Positions 4,388 through 5,687 of a stretch of 5,687 bases of DNA are shown here, in pieces. Each line of letters begins with the position of its first letter. Position 1 is the first letter of the stretch. The notes under the pieces are model-generated. The model searched no databases. It was not told the DNA's origin and saw only the letters and a program-made list of their open reading frames with translations. The translations under genes were made by a program, and so were the position numbers. The DNA is from Paracoccus denitrificans (GTDB lineage Bacteria > Pseudomonadota > Alphaproteobacteria > Rhodobacterales > Rhodobacteraceae), in contig QFNE01000042.1 in the NCBI GenBank assembly GCA_003240735.1, forward strand, positions 1-5,687, in the 5' to 3' direction.

Positions 4388-5687
4388 TCAGGCAACGATC
4401 GGTGACAGCCCCATGGCCGATGCCAACGCATTGAACCGCGAAAGGGCAACTTCACCCATCAGCGCCCGCCCGGTCGCCGTCAGGCGCAGGGTGAGCGTTC
4501 CCGCGTCATGGTCGATCCGGAATTCTCCGGCCTCGACCGGGTCGCGAACCGTGAACATCGCGCCGAACCTCAAGGCACGCCCGATGATCTCGGCCTGCTT
4601 GATGTCGTCGTCCGACAGCAGCTCAAAAAGCGGTGCCATGGCTGACCCAATGCGGCTGGACTTGTAACGGTGCAGCAGTGCAAGCCCCAGAAACACCCTT
4701 TCGGGGTGGGACAGCGCGGCCAGATTGGCCCGGGTCACATTGTCGAAGCACGCCTCTGCCCGGTAGTCAGGGTGCGCCCGCCAACTGGTGTCGTGCAAAA
4801 GACAGGCCGCGCGAACCAGGCGCTGCTTGTCGGCAGGAAGGTTGGTGAACAGCGGCTCCAGAAACTGGCAAAGCTTCTTGCCGAATCCCGGCATGCGCGC
4901 CATCTGCCGCTCGGTAAAGCGCGCGGCCTCGATCAGCGGGTCGCGCTTGCGGATGTTCTGGGACATCTGTTCGTAGAGAAGACCCTCGCGGATGCCGTAG
5001 GAACTGACCGCAATTTCCTGAGGCTTGAATGTCTGAATCAGATCGACCAGCACGGGCATCGCCAAAGGTACCAGCTCAAGCCGTGAGTTGGATATCCCCG
5101 TCTTGGATTTCAGCGATGCAAGATCACCATCCTTGATCCATTTGGCGGTTTTCAGAACGTCGTCAGGCGTCATGCGATATTCGTGAAGTACGGTCATCGG
5201 ATAGCCGCGCCGTTCCATGTCGAGCCGGGCGATGGCCCGCCATGACCCGCCCACAAGATAAACCCGGTCATGATCCGTGCCGACCTTTTCGGCAAGTTGT
5301 TCGATATGTTCGTGGATATACGCAGGTTGGGCCTTTGGCTCGACCAATTGCAGCCGAAACGGACCTAGGGGTGAGGTTGCGCGCGCGCCGATATTGCCGT
5401 TTTCGACAACGGCCAGCTCCATCGAACTTCCGCCGATGTCGCACACCAGCCCTTTCGCATCTGGCCAGCCCAGAAGGACGCCCTGGGCCGACAGCCGAGC
5501 CTCCTCCTCGCCGTCAATCACCCACAGCTTCAATCCGGTCAGCTTTTCAACACGACGCTGAAATGCGGGGCCGTCTGACGCCTCGCGCACGGCAGCCGTC
5601 GCCACACAGCTGAGATGTTCGATCCCCATACCCTTGGCCAGCGCGGCGAATCGGACGAGCGCTTCCAGTCCGCGCTTGACGCCTTCT
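4388..5687 (-). CDS. Ppx/GppA family phosphatase (exopolyphosphatase / pppGpp phosphohydrolase), N-terminus beyond window
   Basis: The frame runs from the right edge to a TGA at 4388-4390, about 432 codons. An internal ATG at 5627-5629 is not the start, because the 19 codons before it read as typical family sequence (GLEALVRFAALAKG). Relatives are around 500 residues or slightly more, so roughly 80-100 residues with the first nucleotide-binding motif are probably missing. Family marks are ATAAVREA (5585-5602), DGEEEAR (near 5495-5515), the phosphate-binding loop DIGGSSMEL (starting at 5440), VGGSWRAIARL (near 5210-5250), YGIREGLLYE (4970-4999) and a C-terminal HD-like helical region with CLLHDTSWRAHPDYR (near 4760-4804). 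The enzyme would release phosphate from polyphosphate or convert pppGpp to ppGpp; sequence alone does not settle which. DIGGSS replaces the usual DIGGGS. The gene is convergent with groEL and shares its terminator region. In relatives a polyphosphate kinase gene often lies upstream, which here would be off the right edge. Confidence 0.93.
   Translation of the reverse strand, partial: EGVKRGLEALVRFAALAKGMGIEHLSCVATAAVREASDGPAFQRRVEKLTGLKLWVIDGEEEARLSAQGVLLGWPDAKGLVCDIGGSSMELAVVENGNIGARATSPLGPFRLQLVEPKAQPAYIHEHIEQLAEKVGTDHDRVYLVGGSWRAIARLDMERRGYPMTVLHEYRMTPDDVLKTAKWIKDGDLASLKSKTGISNSRLELVPLAMPVLVDLIQTFKPQEIAVSSYGIREGLLYEQMSQNIRKRDPLIEAARFTERQMARMPGFGKKLCQFLEPLFTNLPADKQRLVRAACLLHDTSWRAHPDYRAEACFDNVTRANLAALSHPERVFLGLALLHRYKSSRIGSAMAPLFELLSDDDIKQAEIIGRALRFGAMFTVRDPVEAGEFRIDHDAGTLTLRLTATGRALMGEVALSRFNALASAMGLSPIVA

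Noticed and set aside
5242..5613. Plus-strand open frames opposite the Ppx/GppA gene (also 4670-5086)
   Set aside because: They are antisense shadows of a strongly conserved gene, rich in Arg and Pro, with no recognisable domain.
4388..5629. Treating the ATG at 5629 as the true start of the Ppx/GppA gene
   Set aside because: The frame remains open to the window edge, and the upstream residues (GLEALVRFAALAKG) are typical of the family, so the gene is truncated by the window, not short.

Overview
The window is a compact, GC-rich stretch of bacterial chromosome, almost certainly from an alphaproteobacterium and most likely the Rhodobacteraceae/Roseobacter group. Evidence for this is the GroEL/GroES sequences, an RpoH-type heat-shock promoter of alphaproteobacterial form combined with a CIRCE operator, a family II (Mn-dependent) pyrophosphatase, and a GumN/TraB-like protein of the type common in that family. 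There is no sign of mobile DNA, CRISPR, tRNA or rRNA. Nearly every base belongs to a recognisable gene or a short, well-structured control region.

Layout, left to right. (1) Positions 1-333, minus strand: the first 111 codons of ppaC, a manganese-dependent inorganic pyrophosphatase cut by the window edge. (2) 401-1126, minus: a five-helix membrane protein of the DUF1345 family. (3) 1113-2162, minus: a secreted TraB/GumN (TIKI-like) protein. Genes 3, 2 and 1 are transcribed leftward in that order, with a 14-base overlap and then a 67-base gap, and look like one operon. (4) 2163-2339: a 177-base divergent control region with the groE promoter and a CIRCE element at its predicted start site, plus a weaker candidate promoter for the leftward operon. 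(5) 2340-2627 groES and 2667-4310 groEL, plus strand: the chaperonin operon. (6) 4311-4387: a convergent intergenic region with an imperfect hairpin and a strong rho-independent terminator. (7) 4388 to the right edge, minus: a Ppx/GppA family phosphatase missing its N-terminus.

How the genes fit together. GroES and GroEL form the ATP-driven folding chamber. Their promoter reads as doubly controlled: an RpoH-type -10 region for heat induction, and CIRCE for repression by HrcA (hrcA itself is not in the window). The leftward operon groups an envelope-directed hydrolase-like protein, an integral membrane protein of unknown function and a cytoplasmic pyrophosphatase; no common pathway is established. 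The Ppx/GppA gene on the right would act on polyphosphate or (p)ppGpp and is probably co-transcribed with genes beyond the edge.

I found no convincing new biological system. The points most worth a second look are a K+-channel-like pore motif in the DUF1345 protein, the back-to-back groE/TraB promoter region, and a 684-codon open frame antisense to groESL that is best explained by codon bias and is an annotation trap.
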